Below, one piece after another: positions 33,508-33,691 of a stretch of 33,691 bases of DNA (within the stretch, counting starts at the first letter, position 1; each line of letters opens with the position of its first letter). This DNA is from Candidatus Methanophaga sp. AG-394-G06 (lineage in GTDB: Archaea > Halobacteriota > Syntropharchaeia > Alkanophagales > Methanospirareceae). The stretch is taken from NCBI GenBank assembly GCA_009903405.1, contig PRCZ01000013.1:1-33691 (forward strand), given 5' to 3'. Under the pieces are notes generated by a model. The model did no database searches, was not told where the DNA came from, and saw only the letters and a list, made by a program, of their open reading frames with translations. Position numbers and translations under genes: made by a program.

Positions 33508-33691
33508 AGCTTGTCAGAGTACACACGGGAGATAGCACATGCGTAATCCCACCGTGTAATAGTTCAAAAATCTGATCGGGCGCTAAAGTTGCACGAAGGT
33601 CGACCTAATATAACGGACGACATTTATTCGGGATTATCATAATGGAAGTAATATAATTAATTGCGTATTTTAAGTAGAATGGAAATAAGCC

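Overview
The window reads as a chromosome segment of a euryarchaeon related to methanogens and methanotrophs. The basis is archaeal-type information genes (S8e, S17e, archaeal S15, L24, TFE, HerA, archaeal AspRS), a geranylgeranyl reductase for archaeal lipids, TATA boxes about 20-30 nt ahead of several starts, and two large heterodisulfide reductase subunit A (HdrA) proteins. An anaerobic Methanomicrobia/Syntrophoarchaeia/ANME-1-like host fits, but that placement is inference; no 16S rRNA or mcr gene is present.

Layout. 1-4244 (+): threonylcarbamoyl-AMP synthase, Zn-ribbon protein, S8e, a 48-codon ORF, HerA, and an AspRS with non-discriminating signature residues. 4392-8265 (+): an HdrA pair with complementary cysteine sets. 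8360-9394 (-): an AbrB-PhoU regulator. 9574-15019 (+): the most interesting block, described below. 15021-24398 (-): a mostly accessory run with a multi-spanning membrane protein, ROK sugar kinase, TMEM175-like channel, secreted alpha/beta hydrolase plus 2TM protein, an ABC-2 exporter pair, and a STAND (NB-ARC/TPR) NTPase with a partner protein that shares its N-terminal module. 24751-25513 (-): a MntA/HepT-type toxin-antitoxin pair. 25647-28754 (-): dapA, S17e, a small membrane protein, S15 and geranylgeranyl reductase. 28818-29186 (+): L24. 29229-33009 (-): HD hydrolase, TFE, a K+ channel with RCK domain, and a membrane-anchored spermidine-synthase-like protein. 33164-33507 (+): a wrecked carB pseudogene.

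The candidate undescribed system is a complete pupylation-like gene set in an archaeal setting. Four consecutive same-strand genes encode (i) a coiled-coil/OB/AAA ATPase resembling bacterial Mpa/ARC rather than archaeal PAN, (ii) a PafA-like ligase-fold protein with Cys at the position of the catalytic Asp, (iii) a Dop-like protein that keeps the Asp and Dop spacing, and (iv) an 81-residue charged small protein ending in Gly-Glu, the kind of C-terminus that Pup uses for ligation. The proposed cycle is attachment of the small protein through its C-terminal Glu by one PafA/Dop-fold enzyme, removal by the other, and unfolding by the ATPase. No 20S proteasome gene is in the window and the ATPase lacks a canonical HbYX tail, so the protease partner is unknown. 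All family assignments come from reading motifs by eye; no database search was run.
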